A stretch of 64,000 nucleotides of DNA from Harmonia axyridis (lineage: Eukaryota > Arthropoda > Insecta > Coleoptera > Coccinellidae), in the NCBI RefSeq assembly GCF_914767665.1, contig NC_059502.1:34304812-34368811 (forward strand), in the 5' to 3' direction. The notes under the pieces were generated by a model. The model ran no database searches. It was not told where the DNA came from and was given only the letters and a program-made list of their open reading frames with translations. Both the position numbers and the translations under genes were made by a program. Shown here piece by piece: positions 1-11,913 of this stretch; positions within the stretch are counted from its first letter, which is position 1, and every line of letters begins with the position of its first letter.

Positions 1-594
1 TCGGTTATATCTGTTTACTATAGCTTGGTATATAGTCATATGAACTATAATATTCTGTTGTGGGGTAACTCTGTCGATGCTAAAAGGGTGTTTGTTATTC
101 AAAAGAGAATTATGCGTCTGATTTTCCACCTACACCCACGTGATTCCTGTAGACCTTTCTTTCGTCAACATAAGATTTTAACGCTACCTTCTCTATATAT
201 TTATAGATGTTTAACCTATATCGAGGAACATGAACACTTAATGGTAACATTATCCAGTTTTCATGGTTACTCTACCAGAAATAATGCTACTTTGTACATT
301 CCATCACATACAACAGCCAAATATGAAACCTCCCCAGTATATCAGGCCATAACATTATTCAATCATCTGCCTAATACTGTCAAGTTGCTCAATAAAATGA
401 AATTTACAAAAACTATCAAATGTATTTTACATAACAAATGTTATTATAGTGTTAAGGAGTATATGGATGACAAGTGTGTTGTCACAGCTTAATTAAGTTT
501 TTTGTTTGTAGAATTAGTTTCAGAAATTTCATTTTTCTTTTTTTCCAATTGACTTATCCTATGCATTTTGTATGTCTTAAGGGATCAATAAATA

Positions 595-624
<30 letters not shown>
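1..624 (+). mobile_element. 3' end of a non-LTR retrotransposon (RT C-terminal tail), cut by window edge
   Basis: The frame is open from base 1 to the stop at 490-492 and encodes the region after the reverse transcriptase core. It has a SLVYSHMNYNILLWG block, then an IQKRIMRLIF block, then KILTLPSLYIYRC. The same blocks occur in the same order in the better preserved element ending near 61853 (ICLWG, AQKAILRCIF, NILTLASLYIF), so the two are related. The fragment ends in a 3' UTR and an ATT-type microsatellite tail at about 588-624, typical of target-primed insertion with a simple-repeat 3' end. Clade (Jockey/CR1 supergroup) is inferred only. There are no stops in this stretch, but the 5' part lies outside the window. 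Confidence 0.75.
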
Positions 625-626
<2 letters not shown>

Positions 627-719
627 GACCCGAAGTTGAAGAACTTTCATCACATAATACAAATGTTTGAGGGTTATATCTCAAAAATGAGGAAAGCACT
701 GATGTAAGGTCAGTGTATA

Positions 720-1434
720 CAGGGTGTTCCTAAATTGAACGTACAAACGAAAAGGGGAGATTCCTTAAGTGAGTTTAAGAAAAAAAAGTCCCATAAACAT
801 GGGGTCGCAAACGTTTCGTTTTCGAGATACAGAGTGTTTCTTGTTGTAATACATTTTTTGTGTTGATTATACGAGTTTATCGAATCTTTATGAATCATCG
901 CTACAGATCAAGAAAATTTCCATAAAAACTGACACTGAATTCATTCACCACAGCTTACAAAGTGGCCTTCCCACCATAATTTGGATTTTCACGAGGATTT
1001 CGAGAGAATCGTTCAAAATTTTTTTTCTCGAAATCGTTAGTAGATACGACAAAACTACAAGAGACCAAAAAGTTTAGTATAAGAACAAAGCTTCTTTTTA
1101 CATTTTTTCAAATTAACAGTTGCTCACCAAAAAAAAGTTCTGCAGAAGAACAGGTGGCAGTGTTCCAGAAAAAATATCACCCTGTTGATCTTCTATCGAA
1201 ATTGCCATGTCACGTGGTGAGAACTTTCAAATGTAATATATATGCCAAATTTCAGTTGAATACCTTGTGAAGTGTAGATACTATGAGAAAAAAACTTGAA
1301 AAAAATTCAAACTTCAACACTCTGTATCTCGAAAACGAAACGTTTGCGACCCCATGTTTATGGGACTTTTTTTTCTTAAACTTACTTAAGGAATCTCCCG
1401 TTTTCTTTTGTACGTTCAATTTAGGAACACCCTG
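720..1434. mobile_element. Foldback/MITE element, family A copy 1
   Basis: Both ends carry CAGGGTGTTCCTAAATTGAA in inverted orientation, flanked by TA (tataCAGGG and CCCTGtata). The arms (about 720-842 and 1312-1434) are nearly identical inverted copies of roughly 123 bp. The short ORFs on both strands here are just the two arms read in mirror image. Diverged copies lie at 17879-18460 (opposite orientation) and 35527-36165 (same orientation). The centre has no recognisable coding sequence. Confidence 0.85.
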
Positions 1435-1479
1435 TATAGGAGACTCAAAATATCCTGATTCCAAGTCAGTACTTTCCTT

Positions 1480-2870
1480 ATTTTTTTGAAATTCTTCTTG
1501 AATTTTCTATAGTTCTGGTAACGCGATAAAGTGGAATTCTGCATAGTGCTTGAAACTGCCAAATTCCAATTCGATTAGATTTGTTATCACTGACATTTTC
1601 GGCTTTATCTTCGATATCCTATTTGAATTCAATGTTTCTGATGACACTGTCAACAGGAAGTTCGAAATTGTTATTCTTCATACAGATTCTACATGGGATT
1701 TTCAACAAAAAATCTCTTATAGCACATGGTCGAAATATTGACGATAATTCTTCAATTCACAATTTCGTGTATTTACGAAATATCTCAATTTTTGTTATGA
1801 AATCAATATCACTCCAGTTATCCTTCTAGTCTCAACAAATTTGATTATGTACATATCTCAAAAGAGCTAAAATTGTTTAAAACACAAGAATTTTTTGTGC
1901 CAAAAAATCCCTTAATGCGGGCGTGGTAAGCATAAAAGATGAATATTCTTAGGTGAACAATATCAATTATATTTTTCCAATAGATTTATCGATGAAAAAT
2001 GAATGATTGCGAACATATTTTTTTTCAGCAAAAACTAGCCCATTTAGTGATCTTACGAATGACATGTCAACTTTTGTACTATAGCTGCTTGTTTTCGGCC
2101 TCAATATCCATCGCTAACATGATAACAACGAAAAATAAAAAAATTATTCAAACTTGATTTTCTTCCATTTTGAAGCTCTCATTGATTGAATCATTTTTCT
2201 CTGATTGAATATTGGAGTTACTCCCACTGGAACTGTTAATTTGTCTGTCGAGTCAAACGAATCGAAATTACATAAATTTTATTAATACATGTTATGAGTA
2301 GGAAGTTAAGAAAGAGGACAAAATGCTGAAAGAACTCTCTATAAATAATCAATTCAGTAATAGCAAAAGTTCGAAATGTCTACCGCCTTGTTGAATATTC
2401 AATATTTCGACCATGTGTTAAATGACATTTTTTGTTGAAAATCACATGTAGAATCTCGCCTTGAAGTTTTGGACTTTTTGAAGTAGATAATCTGTATACA
2501 CGCTGAATACAATTCGTTCAGATCGTTTGTCACAGAAAAATTTGATATTTTTCGATATTCTGCTTGAATTTTATATCGATACCAAATTTTGCACGGAAAA
2601 CGAAATTGCATGTGTAGGTATATTTCAATCCTCATGGAGGATTGGATTTCCCAATATTATTCTCGAATATTCATTCGACCTGATCAGCTGCCACTAAAAT
2701 ACTACTTTTTCTCGATATTCGATTGAATTTCTTAGAATTATGATGACGCTTTTTAAACGAAATTCATCATGAAACTTGAATTTTTCATTGTTTACACGCA
2801 AAATATCATCTCGGTTGGATTTGTTATCTCTGAAATATATAATAGGTGTTTTCGGTATTACGCTCCAATT
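1480..2870. other. AT-rich stretch with diverged internal repeats, no gene seen
   Basis: No convincing coding frame. A roughly 60 bp segment at 1682-1742 (TTCTACATGGGATTTTCAAC and following) is repeated in inverted orientation at 2399-2459. A looser direct repeat motif (GATTTGTTATC, C/T, CTGA) recurs near 1580 and 2818. A related block (TTCTTGAATTTTC followed by TAACGCG) occurs near 1495 and again near 46550. This looks like a decayed dispersed repeat of unknown class. Confidence 0.4.
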
Positions 2871-2874
2871 TTTC

Positions 2875-2901
2875 TAGTAGCTCTATCAGATAGAGCTACT
2901 A
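2875..2901. repeat. 27-bp perfect palindrome
   Basis: TAGTAGCTCTATC, one spacer base, then its exact reverse complement GATAGAGCTACTA. No transposon ends are visible around it. Confidence 0.85.
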
Positions 2902-3019
2902 ACACCATTATTCTCACTTAGCTTGCAGTTTTGCAAATTTTCGTCGTTTTATAGTATAGACCAAAACAGTGAATTAAACAGTGACATAGACAAGAAGACT
3001 TCATTGTGAATCATTCCAA

Positions 3020-4130
3020 TGTTCTCTCTTATGTATGTGGCGAATACACTTTGATAGAAGCGGAAAAACTATGTCTGACTTTCTGAAGAGTCCTTTTATT
3101 ACCTATTTTAGCATTCATTCGGCAGATCGGATTGAAAGAAGACCCCATATTTCGTATAAGAACATGTGTGGATCATTTGCGGAAGTGGACAGTTGTCAAA
3201 AAAAATCTCAAGCCTCAAGTTTGGTGTTCCAATAGTTTGAAGATAACACAAACCATCATGACAATTGCTATTTTCTCGTAAATATTGAACAGAAAACTAG
3301 AAATGAAAGACATAGATTCTGCGAGATCTGTAGTAAATTCGGAACATCCCCTCCATTCATCAACAGTTTTCCTGAACTCCCAGATGATGAACAAAAACAT
3401 CATCTGGTGAAGTTCAAAGAATTCAATTTTGAAGACGGTAGCGATTCTGAAGCAGATTTAACAACTCTACAGTTTTTGAATCAGAGAAAACTTAACGAAG
3501 ACCTGAACATATCAAACGAGTTTAATATGTATCCTTTTATCGATAAAGTGATAAGGATCTTCCACCTTTCTTCGCTAAAAAAACAAGCATGTATTCAGTA
3601 AAAATATCAAAGAACTTTCAGAAATAATGATTTTGTTTCAATACACTACAGCCGATGTGCCTTCTCATGCACATTTCACGACGTAGACACAAAGTATTCT
3701 TTCATAAAACGGTAACAAATATGGTTCAATTCCTATTATATTGGTCATTTGAAGCACATGAAGGCAGAATATGAGAAAATTTAAAATTATTTTGGATATT
3801 GGGTGCTCATATTAAAACAGATAACTAAAAACTGGCATATTTACTTATCCACAAATAAGGTTACTTTGTTACTTGTAAAGAATCAACAATTCATTACATC
3901 AACAAGGAAAGAACAAGACTGAAACAAACGTTTGTGTTCGTTTCTTCAGGTAGAGCCAAATTTTCTTGGGAATTATGAAGCAAAAAATTAGTTGAATTTG
4001 TGAAGAATATGCTTTCAAATTTTGAAATTGTTGGTAGTAATATGAGCATAAAAGTTCACTATCTTCCTCAGTCACCCAAATCGCTTTCCATAATTCAGAA
4101 ACATTAATTGAATCATAGATAACTGCGACT
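3020..4130 (+). pseudogene. Degenerate copy of a multicopy insect (probably transposon-associated) gene family
   Basis: Several frames joined by frameshifts give, in order: a HISYKNMC-type Cys block; a TNHHDNCYF block (about 3250) that continues open to 3601 with an acidic stretch and an LNQRKLNEDLNISNE block; NKYGSIPI (about 3715); and EPNFLGNYEAKN followed by NMLSNFEIVGSNMSIKVHYL (about 3960-4070). From memory these match, in the same order, a large family of uncharacterised insect proteins with NHxxDCYFC, GNKYxSxPIxHS and MSIKVHYLHSH motifs. Stops and frameshifts make it a pseudogene. No terminal repeats were found. The family assignment is recall, not a search. Confidence 0.5.
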
Positions 4131-5028
4131 CATCAAACAGCTTGAAACAAATGCCTTAGCGCCCTTCAACTTGGTAAAGAATCAATTATTTTTCTAACAA
4201 AATAATCACATAACTTCAACTTTTTAACTAAGTTCCTTTCGCAACAAATACCTAATTCTCATCAGGTTCATCAGTCGGGTGTGAATGATACAGGGTAATC
4301 AATCGATTATCTCAATCTCCAAAGAGAGATGTGCCCCAGGTTGATATTCGCTGAATCACGATTACAACGATTGTACTTCACGAAGGATGAAGCAGCGATG
4401 ATATCACCATTAATCAACGTGTATGCTTCGATATCCAGCGGGAAATATTTGAATTTAGTGGAGATTTATTTGATTGCTACATACGCGTTGAGTTATCAAT
4501 CTCCATGTAGGAAATTCGACCGTGCCAATTTATCTGTAGGTACCTAGTCCTGTGAATACCTTCGAAAGCAAGCTCGGTATTAGAATTCGACCATTCAATG
4601 CAAATGCCGTGGCGTACGTTACTGCATTTTAATTGGAACTTCGCTTTTATATGATTGAATTGTGTACATCGTAGATTGGTATTGAATGGAATGGAATGGG
4701 TCTGGAGAGAGTACAATGAATGTGGGTAATTATTTTTTCGATTCTCATTGAAAGAATCGTATTCCGAACAAAATATCCGATGATAACATAACAACAAAGA
4801 ACCAAGTGAATAATTGTTCTCGACTTATTTGCTTCATTAACTTGGATGGCTCTTAATCAATGATATTTCAAGTTAACAAAGAGAATTCCCTGTAATATGT
4901 TAGAACGAACCAGAATTTTTTCCTGATGAAATCCGTGATCGTTCGGTCAAGATCAACAATCTTAGTCAGTTCATCAAATTCATGTATGTAGGGTTTCCCG
5001 AAAGGAAATAACCAAGTGGTATATATAA
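4131..5028. other. No gene recognised; slightly GC-richer patch at about 4320-4650
   Basis: Overlapping short frames on both strands (72 and 106 codons) occur around 4329-4797, but neither resembles a known family and both lack splice context. I treat them as chance frames. Confidence 0.35.
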
Positions 5029-5030
5029 TA

Positions 5031-5748
5031 TTAGGTGTATTGAAAATAAATCCAGTTTTTTATCAATAGGTGGCTTTAGTTATGTCTGTATTATGCGTTG
5101 TATAAGTCCGATCGGGTTCCATTAAATGCCGTTAGGAAGATGAGATTTCGTTCTACAGAAACATTCCTGGCAATTTTGTGTTTAATTGATTCAGTAAAGT
5201 TTGAGCGCTCGTTAAAGATGGACACTAGCAAAGAGAAAATACGCTATATTTCACAGTTTTTTTTCAATAAAGTTGAAAATGCAGGCCAGGCTGCTGAAAA
5301 TGTAAATAGCACTTATAGTCTTGATACCGTAACAGCCAATCACACACAATTTAGGTTTAGTTGATTGCGCTCCTGCAATTTCGATGTGAGGCTACACCAG
5401 GCACTAGAGGGCCAATTGTCAAATATCTCGATGAAATCATGGACATTGTCGAGTCGTGATTTGAGCACTATCTCGACTATACAAGATCTAAAGATAACAA
5501 AAAAAGCGTTTGGAACCATTTGCAGAAGGCTTGTTTCCAAAAGGAGCTGAATGTATGGGAAACACACGAGTTAACTTGAGAAAACCTCCTGAACCGAAGT
5601 CCCAATTGCAAATATCTGCTGAATCGCAACAAAATCGGCCCCTTTTTGAAGCAGTTGATTACTGTTGGATCACTTACGACAACGTCAAGTGAAAACGGTC
5701 GTATTCGAAACGCGGTGAATCGGCGGAAATAATGACCAAGCTATGATT
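5031..5748 (+). mobile_element. Mariner (mellifera/vertumnana-like) 5' fragment with broken transposase
   Basis: After a TA, the end TTAGGTGTATTG starts a 5' UTR shared with the copies at 11914 and 28157. The transposase starts at about 5218 with MDTSKEKIRYISQFFF, followed by QAAENVNSTY, a stop at 5362, then frameshifted remnants (CNFDVR; WETHELT in place of the WVPHEL linker; a YDNVK-like segment at about 5677). Similarity fades after about 5748, so the catalytic core and 3' end are missing. Three family members with the same end lie in this window. Confidence 0.8.
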
Positions 5749-5949
5749 GTATAGCTTTTTTCCCCTTGCTATTTCTTTCTTGATGATTACAGTCCGATTC
5801 AATTAAGAATCAAGGTAGGATCCAATGAAAAATTTCGCCCTATTCAATGATTAAGCCTGTTACGGTTAAGAGGTGAATTTTTTTTCGATACAGTTTGTTT
5901 TAGCTTCATTAGAGCTTCATTCTCAACTGTTTCTAAAAGAGATATATAT

Positions 5950-6660
5950 GGTGTACCAAAAACTTATATAACCTAGATATGTTGTTTTATGTGCAACATC
6001 CTATTTTCATCGAATTTTCACATTGCATGGAATAAATTAAACCAAGTTTTTTCTAAGTTTCATATGTGTAGAATTGATCATTATTGAAATATTTCGAATT
6101 TTCGTAAATTGGATAAACCCAATAACTTCGAAATGGATTAATTCATTTCAATGAGTTTCTGATATTGAATACTAGACGAATGGAGGTTAGTATTGACTTT
6201 TTGATGGTCATTGAGAACTTTAGTGGGTGCTCAAAATGAGACAATTCACGGATACTTATTCAAACGTTAATATCAGGTTCATTCCAAATAGGACACCCTA
6301 TATTTAATTTTCTGATGCGGTAGAGAATATTTCAAAGATAATAAAATTGGCTATCTAATAACTATTTGGAATAAGTCCTCAATGAAATGTCTCATTTTGA
6401 ATAACCCAGTAGAGTTTTTAAAAAGTATCTAGTATTGAATTGCAGAATCTCATTCGAATAAATTAATTCATTCCGATATTATTAGGTCTTTCCAAAATCC
6501 CTCAAATTTACCTCAAAGAATCTTGAATACGGTAAGTTTCAACGAGAGTTTTGAGCATATGAAACTTCGAGAAAACTTGGATCAATTAATTCCATGCAAT
6601 CTATGAAAATTCAATAAAAATAGAGCGTTCCATATGAAAAACCATATGTTGTATCTCCCT
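5950..6660. mobile_element. Old foldback element with a smaller MITE nested in its centre
   Basis: Sequence at about 5985-6180 reappears inverted at about 6430-6640. Matched landmarks are TTGCATGGAAT, AAACTTAGAAAA and AATACTAGA with their complements. The arms are imperfect, perhaps 75-80 per cent alike by eye. The loop holds a second inverted repeat element, listed separately, so this one is older. Confidence 0.65.
6223..6409. mobile_element. Short MITE nested in the foldback
   Basis: GTGGGTGCTCAAAATGAGAC at the left pairs with the right-hand complement (GTCTCATTTTGAATAACCCA). Inverted similarity continues for about 45 bp, and both ends are next to TA. No coding sequence. Confidence 0.6.
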
Positions 6661-7884
6661 GTGTATCTCCAAACGATTTGAGAATGTAGCTCTAATGTAC
6701 CCTAAAGGCACTGTATCAGGAAAAAATTCAGTGCTTTACCATAATAGAGCGTCGCGTCAATGGTGGAACAACCTGTACACCATTCTATAGTGAAATAATC
6801 AAGTTGAGGATATTATTTAATTTAAGTTTTACACTTTGAGATCGATAAGAATGCAAAAGTCCTAGAATGAATCATCCTTTGCCGTTGTGAGAAAAATGTT
6901 ATAGGTGCCAAACCTAGGGTTTACAATAAGAAGCTTAAATTTCCTCAGATGTATTCAGTACCCAGCCTAGAATATCAAATATCATCATAACATCAAATGA
7001 TAAAATTACTAATTAACTCGCTTTCATCAGAAATGTCTATAAAAATTTCCGAAACCCCATATTCCTTATGGCAGAGCTTTCAAACCCGAACTGTCAATAT
7101 TTCCACACACAATCCGACAATATCATATTCCTCAAATAATTATGAGCAATCAGTTTGAACGAATCCAATCAATCGCCCTATTTATCACAAGTTTGCACTT
7201 TTATCAATGTGAAACATCAACTCTCGTTTATCCAATAATTGGTAAATTAATTTCAATCAATTATAAGGTGAGCATTATCGTTCGATACGGGAGATATTTT
7301 GCCCAGCCCTAGCATATTTTCGGGCAGCGTCAATTATTGTTAGTCGTCCATCTTGTTCAGGTAGATAACAACAGTATGAGATAGAGGTTAGAATATGAAA
7401 ACGGTGTTTCGTAAGATCAGAGGGAGTTAATTCCAATTTATTAAATCGCATAGGAGGATTGAGTGAAAAGTTTTCAAGTTAAAATTTGGAAAAATCCTGT
7501 GGAGGTATTTCACCTACTCTTATATCAGGCGAGGACCCATATTCACTTCCAATACTATTTCATCATTTTTCAAAAAAAAAATCGAAATCATATTCAAATA
7601 AATATTTGTTTTTCACTAAATAGGTAGCTCTAAGACTCAAAAAAGGGCAAAATCACCTACGGAATAATAAGCTCACCTTTGATATTTAAATTTGGGGCCT
7701 GAAAACAATATGGAAAAAAAAACCTAGAAAATTTCAACTTTCAACGAGCTTTGGAATGATTCGCTTATTTATTTACAGTTCAGAATGGGAAATAAAAATA
7801 GGAAGAAACTGCACCTACAATATTTTCCCTCGTCCCGGTACAATTTCCTAATTGGTGCATTGATTAAATTAAATATTTTTAATA
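6661..7884. other. AT-rich non-coding sequence
   Basis: No gene seen. It contains the left member (7034-7186) of a direct repeat whose partner lies at 9503-9650. Confidence 0.4.
7034..7186 (+). repeat. Direct repeat, left copy
   Basis: About 150 bp matching 9503-9650 in the same orientation. Landmarks are GAAACCCCAT, CTGTCAATATTTCCACACAC and AATAATTATGAGCAATCAG. The two copies flank a block containing foldback family B, which suggests a local duplication or an insertion that copied its flank. Confidence 0.7.
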
Positions 7885-9448
7885 CAGGGTGTTAGGTTAG
7901 ATATGTAATAAGTGTCCGATATTTAACAGGACGATTCCTCAGTTCCTCAGTTGAAAAGTTCATATAAAAGTTCATTTAAGTATGGGTCCGCAAGGCCTTC
8001 ATTTTCGAGATAGAGGGTGTTAAAAATTGACTTTTATTTTGGTTTTTCGTAAATAATTTATATATAGTAATATAGATATTTGAACGAAAATTGGTATTTG
8101 GGTATTTCTTTTTATGGGAAATTCAAATTTGATCTTAGTTTTGCCCTTAATTGTAGAGGGCGTCATTTACAGATCTTTGTCTCTTTTGGCGAATCACAAC
8201 TTTGTCGTGCATGTATGTATCGCATTTTCTAGAAGAAAAATCGATTCCTTTATCATTTTTACGTGAAACAGGTATGCTTGTCAGAAGTCGCTACAAGCAG
8301 CCGTTTTCGAGATATTTCGATTTAAATTAATCGATGCATGTGTTTGTTAAAAAGTGAAACAATTTTGAAAATCTTTTTTTAATTCGACATAGAAAAATTT
8401 CAAATGCTAATTTTCAAACAACAATAAACACTAGATAGAAATCTAAATTAAAATGACAACAAACGTTAGAAATATCCACCTCCAGCCTGTATGCAAGCAC
8501 CAAAATGATAGTCAATTTTTCAATTTTTTCGTAATGAACTGTTGGGGAAAAAAAGAATGGAAAAATTATGTTTGGATAAAGAAGAAGCTCTTCAATAAAA
8601 ATATGTGAGCCGAATCTCTATACAAATGCACAAACCAACTATATAAGAGGAGAAACAGTTTTTGCTGAGGTTTTTATCTCTTCTCTTGTACATATTAGGC
8701 CAATTGATAAGTCCCCGGTCTGATTGACAGATGTGGGTGCTAGTGATAAATCCATATGATTTTTAGTTCGTACCAACCTTTGAACAATACGTGTCAAAAT
8801 ATGACAGCAGTCCTACCATTAGTTTGTGAGATATTGCGTTGCGAGTGTAGCTACTTTTGTTATTTGAAAAAAGAAGGAGAAAAAAAATTTCGTGTGCTGA
8901 TAAAACATTGCTTTTTGAATGTAAAACATACAGTTGAAGCAAAATCTAGGCTTGATGAAGAGTTTCCGGGGTCTGCACCAGGAAAATCAACCATCATTGA
9001 TTGGTATGCTGAGTTTGAACGTGGTGAAATGAGCACCGAAGACGGCGAATGCAGTGGACGCCCAAAAGAGGCTGTCACCGACGAAAAAATCAAAAAGTTC
9101 ACAAAATAATTTTGAATGACCGAAAAGTTGATAAAGATAGCAGACATTGTGAAGATATCAATTCAACGTGTACATCATATCATTCACGAATATTTGTACA
9201 TGAGAAAGCTATGTGCAAAATGGGTGCCGCACGAGCTCACAAAGGATCAAAAGCAACAACGTGTTAATTATTCTTAGCAGTGTTCGAAGATGTTAAGTGC
9301 AGACCTGAATTTTTGCGTCGATATATGACAATGGAAAAATTTTCAATTTTCGAGGTCTTGCGGACCCATGCTTATATGAACTTTTCACCTCATAAATAAC
9401 TGAGATATCTTCCTATAAAATATTGGACACTTATTACATAACACCCTG
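7885..9448. mobile_element. Foldback element, family B, with mariner inserted
   Basis: Inverted ends CAGGGTGTTA and its complement, flanked by TA. The right arm is 9342-9448 and pairs with 7885-7998. Inside, on the minus strand at about 8530-8466, is the decayed end of a transposase (GACIQAGGGYF then stop), matching the C-termini found in foldbacks at 10238-11799 and 59168-59755. A separate irritans-type mariner fragment has landed between this relic and the right arm. Confidence 0.8.
8695..9341 (+). mobile_element. Mariner, irritans subfamily (Himar1-like), 5' half only
   Basis: After a TA, the 5' end TTAGGCCAATTGATAAGTCC closely resembles the inverted repeat of irritans mariners. The broken frame at 8896-9330 encodes FRVLIKHCFLNVKHTVEAK, then APGKSTIIDWYAEFERGEMS, SGRPKEAVTDEKIKK, a frameshift, ILNDRKV, and KLCAKWVPHELTKDQKQQR with stops. 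This is the DNA-binding half; the DD34D catalytic half and the 3' repeat are absent. The copy at 42190-43165 is the same family. Confidence 0.85.
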
Positions 9449-9502
9449 TATAATATCAAAAAAGTTGATTGAAAAATTAAACATTTGCAATAAAAGAAAA
9501 TG

Positions 9503-9650
9503 TTATAAAAAATTATGAAACCCCATCTGCCTAATAGCCCAGCTTTCAAACCCTAACTGTCAATATTTCCACACACAAAATCCGTCTATATCATATCCGT
9601 CGAATAATTATGAGCAATCAGCATGAACGAATTCAATCAATTCGTCCGCA
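9503..9650 (+). repeat. Direct repeat, right copy
   Basis: Partner of 7034-7186, with the same blocks in the same order. It lies between foldback B and the chitin-binding exon of the cuticular gene. Confidence 0.7.
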
Positions 9651-9829
9651 ATTCCCGAATCTAATTCCACCCTTTCACTCGAACAAATGTCCTATTAATT
9701 GGCTTTTCCCGGAACGCAATTATTTGAATTCTTATTCCATCCCGTAGGCCCGCCGAAGTAGAGGCGGGAATAAAGTTGCATCATCATTCAAATGAGATGA
9801 TCAATGCGGTCCTGAATAAATAGACTCAC

Positions 9830-10009
9830 CTCAGCTTTGAATCCCTCCTTGGGATCCGCCGTATAAGTTACAGTACGTATAAAACCGTCCGAATCCACCA
9901 CGGAATAACTTCCAGTAATTTTGTTTCCCTCCTTTTGTTCCTTACGGTTCTGGTAGTTCGTGTTGAGGTCGTCCTTGACGTCGAATCCGAACTGATACGA
10001 AGGATTCGG
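9830..10009 (-). CDS. Cuticular protein gene, exon 3: Rebers-Riddiford chitin-binding domain
   Basis: Sixty codons in phase 0 at both ends. The acceptor is a pyrimidine-rich tract ending CAG before 10009; the donor is GTGAGT after 9830. The peptide begins PNPSYQFGFDVKDD, continues ITGSYSVVDSDG and RTVTYTADPKEGFKAE, and is a chitin-bind_4 (R&R) domain. The conserved aromatic residues (Y, F, F; later Y, F) and the G-Y-D-G-R-TV-YTAD-GF core of the family are present, closest to the RR-2/unclassified type. Joined to exon 2 it reads EEEYD-PNPSYQFGF, the usual entry to this domain. The role is binding chitin in the extracellular cuticle. A Cpr97E-like identity is possible but only recalled. Later exons were not found. 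Confidence 0.9.
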
Positions 10010-10237
10010 CTGAAAACAAATATTTGTCACTCATTTTCATGCATGCATAAGTCGGGCTAGGGATTAGGGAGCTGCCTGGATGTCGTATATTTCGTACGGT
10101 GTAACGAATAGGCATATTAGAATGGTAAGTCTATGGTGAAATGTTTTTCCCTCCTGAGGCATAATTCGCTCGTGAGTTTCGGTCGTCATTTCAATGCCTA
10201 TTTGGAAATCTCTACTGGTTTTGTATTTTTTGACATA

Positions 10238-11799
10238 CAGGGTGGCCACTTTTTCAATGGGATTGTATTGGTAACTTTTAAACCATAAGAGTTAGAAGGT
10301 CGGTCAAATGGAAAAAAAGTTGCATGCATAGAAGCATTATCAAGCAGTTCAAACAAATCGAGATTATCAGAGCCGGTTTTCGAGATATCATAAGAAAATT
10401 AAATTATGTCATTTTGATTTTTCTTTTTTTCCCACTTTATTTCAAATATTACCAAAAAATGTTACAGGAATTTTTTATTCGACAGTAAATTATCCTCAAT
10501 TTGACGTAATCAGATTTCGTATCCAACGTTTCGTACCCTCCGGGCCAACCTCAACCTCATTTTTTTCAAAACGGACCTGCATATTTTATGACATTTTTCG
10601 AAATAACTTTTAACGCTGAATTCAACGATATATTATACAATGTCATTCAAAGTTGATTTTCAGGTGATTTTGACCCTCATTCAAATTTAATGGTGTGTAT
10701 GTAAAAAAAAAACAAGTCTATTAACGATATCAATGTTCTGACCCAAATTCAATCGAACCCAGAAAAGAAATCGAGAACTGGGGCCAGTGAATGGAATTTT
10801 TCAAAAACTGCTGTTAATAAAATAGTCAAGAGACGCGAATACAATGATTTTAAATTTGAATACCAAGCCTTGCAAAAATTATATCGTAATGATCTCAAAA
10901 TAAAGTTCGATTCTGTAATTTGTTCCAATGGAACAAATGACAAATACAACAATAGTGATACCTCGCGAGAAAATTGAGAATGTTTTGGAAGGTATTCAAG
11001 GAGACCAAACAAGCAAATGTATAAGAAGTATGGGTTCCAGAACCGTAAAGTGCATTTTACAAAATGGTGGACATTTCGAACACTAACTTCATTACTTTTC
11101 ATTTACTTTCGAATAATCATTTGATTTTTCTTTCACTAAATGATACTTTCGTTTAATTATTATGAATTGAAATATTTAAATGATTATTATAAAAGAAGAA
11201 CCAAGAAACCAGTATACTGGTTTCTTATTTTGATACTAATATGTTTCATTCAGTTCAAGATGGGTAAGTTGATTTTCTTATCGAAATTTATTGCATATTG
11301 CATGTTGTTAATTGAACTAAATGAAGGTAATACAGATCCGACCCAAGGAAAATTGGATAAGGGTCAAAATCACCTGAAAATCTACTTTGAAAGCCATTGT
11401 ATGATATATCCTTGAATTCAGCGTTAAAAGTTATTTCGAAAAATGTCATAAAATATGCAGGTCCGTATTGAAAAAAATGAGGTTGAGGGTGGCCCAGAGA
11501 GTACGAAACGTTGGATACGAAATCTGATTACGACAAATTGAGGATAGTTACCTGTCAAATGAAAAATTCCTGTAACATTTTTTGATGATATTTGAAATGA
11601 AGTGGGAAAAAAAGGAAAATCAAAATGACATCATTTAATTTTCTTATGATATCTCGAAAACCGTCCCTGATAATCTCGATTTGTTTGAACTGCTTGATAA
11701 TGCTTCTATGCATGCAACTTTTTCTCCATTTGACCGACCTTCTAACTCTTATGGTTTAAAAGTTACCAATACAATCCCATTGAAAAAGTGGCCACCCTG
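10238..11799. mobile_element. Long foldback element, family C
   Basis: The ends CAGGGTGGCCACTTTTTCAA are inverted, flanked by TA. The arms are about 450 bp (10238-10685 and about 11345-11799), with long stretches nearly identical (for example the AACGTTTCGTACCCTC region and its complement). The short minus-strand ORF at 10249-10064 only overlaps the left arm. The centre (10690-11340) contains a transposase C-terminal relic on the plus strand. The 1562 bp length suits a deletion derivative of a Tc/mariner-size transposon with very long inverted repeats. Confidence 0.9.
10939..11086 (+). pseudogene. C-terminus of a DDE transposase inside foldback C
   Basis: The plus frame reads TTIVIPREKIENVLEGI, then KCIRSMGSRTVKCILQNG, then GHFEH and a stop. 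This resembles the conserved tail of a Tc/mariner-like transposase family of insects (repeated basic/Cys helix, then NGGHFEH). The minus-strand 117-codon frame at 11102-10749 is antisense to this and is rejected. It indicates which transposon the foldback came from. Confidence 0.6.
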
Positions 11800-11913
11800 T
11801 AGATCTATTGAATTCAATTTGAGAAAATGGACTGTTCAGTGTCGTAACGCAAAATTTTATGGACACCCTCAGGATTTTAGACGGGGGCTTCCTCTCTATA
11901 TCTTTGTCATTTA

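Noticed and set aside
588..624. CRISPR-like or satellite array
   Set aside because: It is a simple ATT microsatellite tail of a non-LTR element; no spacers or repeat units.
4477..4797. 106-codon minus-strand frame that could be a later cuticular exon
   Set aside because: No acceptor/donor pair in the right phase and no cuticle-like sequence after the chitin-binding domain.
10749..11102. 117-codon minus-strand frame in the centre of foldback C
   Set aside because: It is antisense to the plus-strand transposase tail ending at 11086 and has no family likeness.
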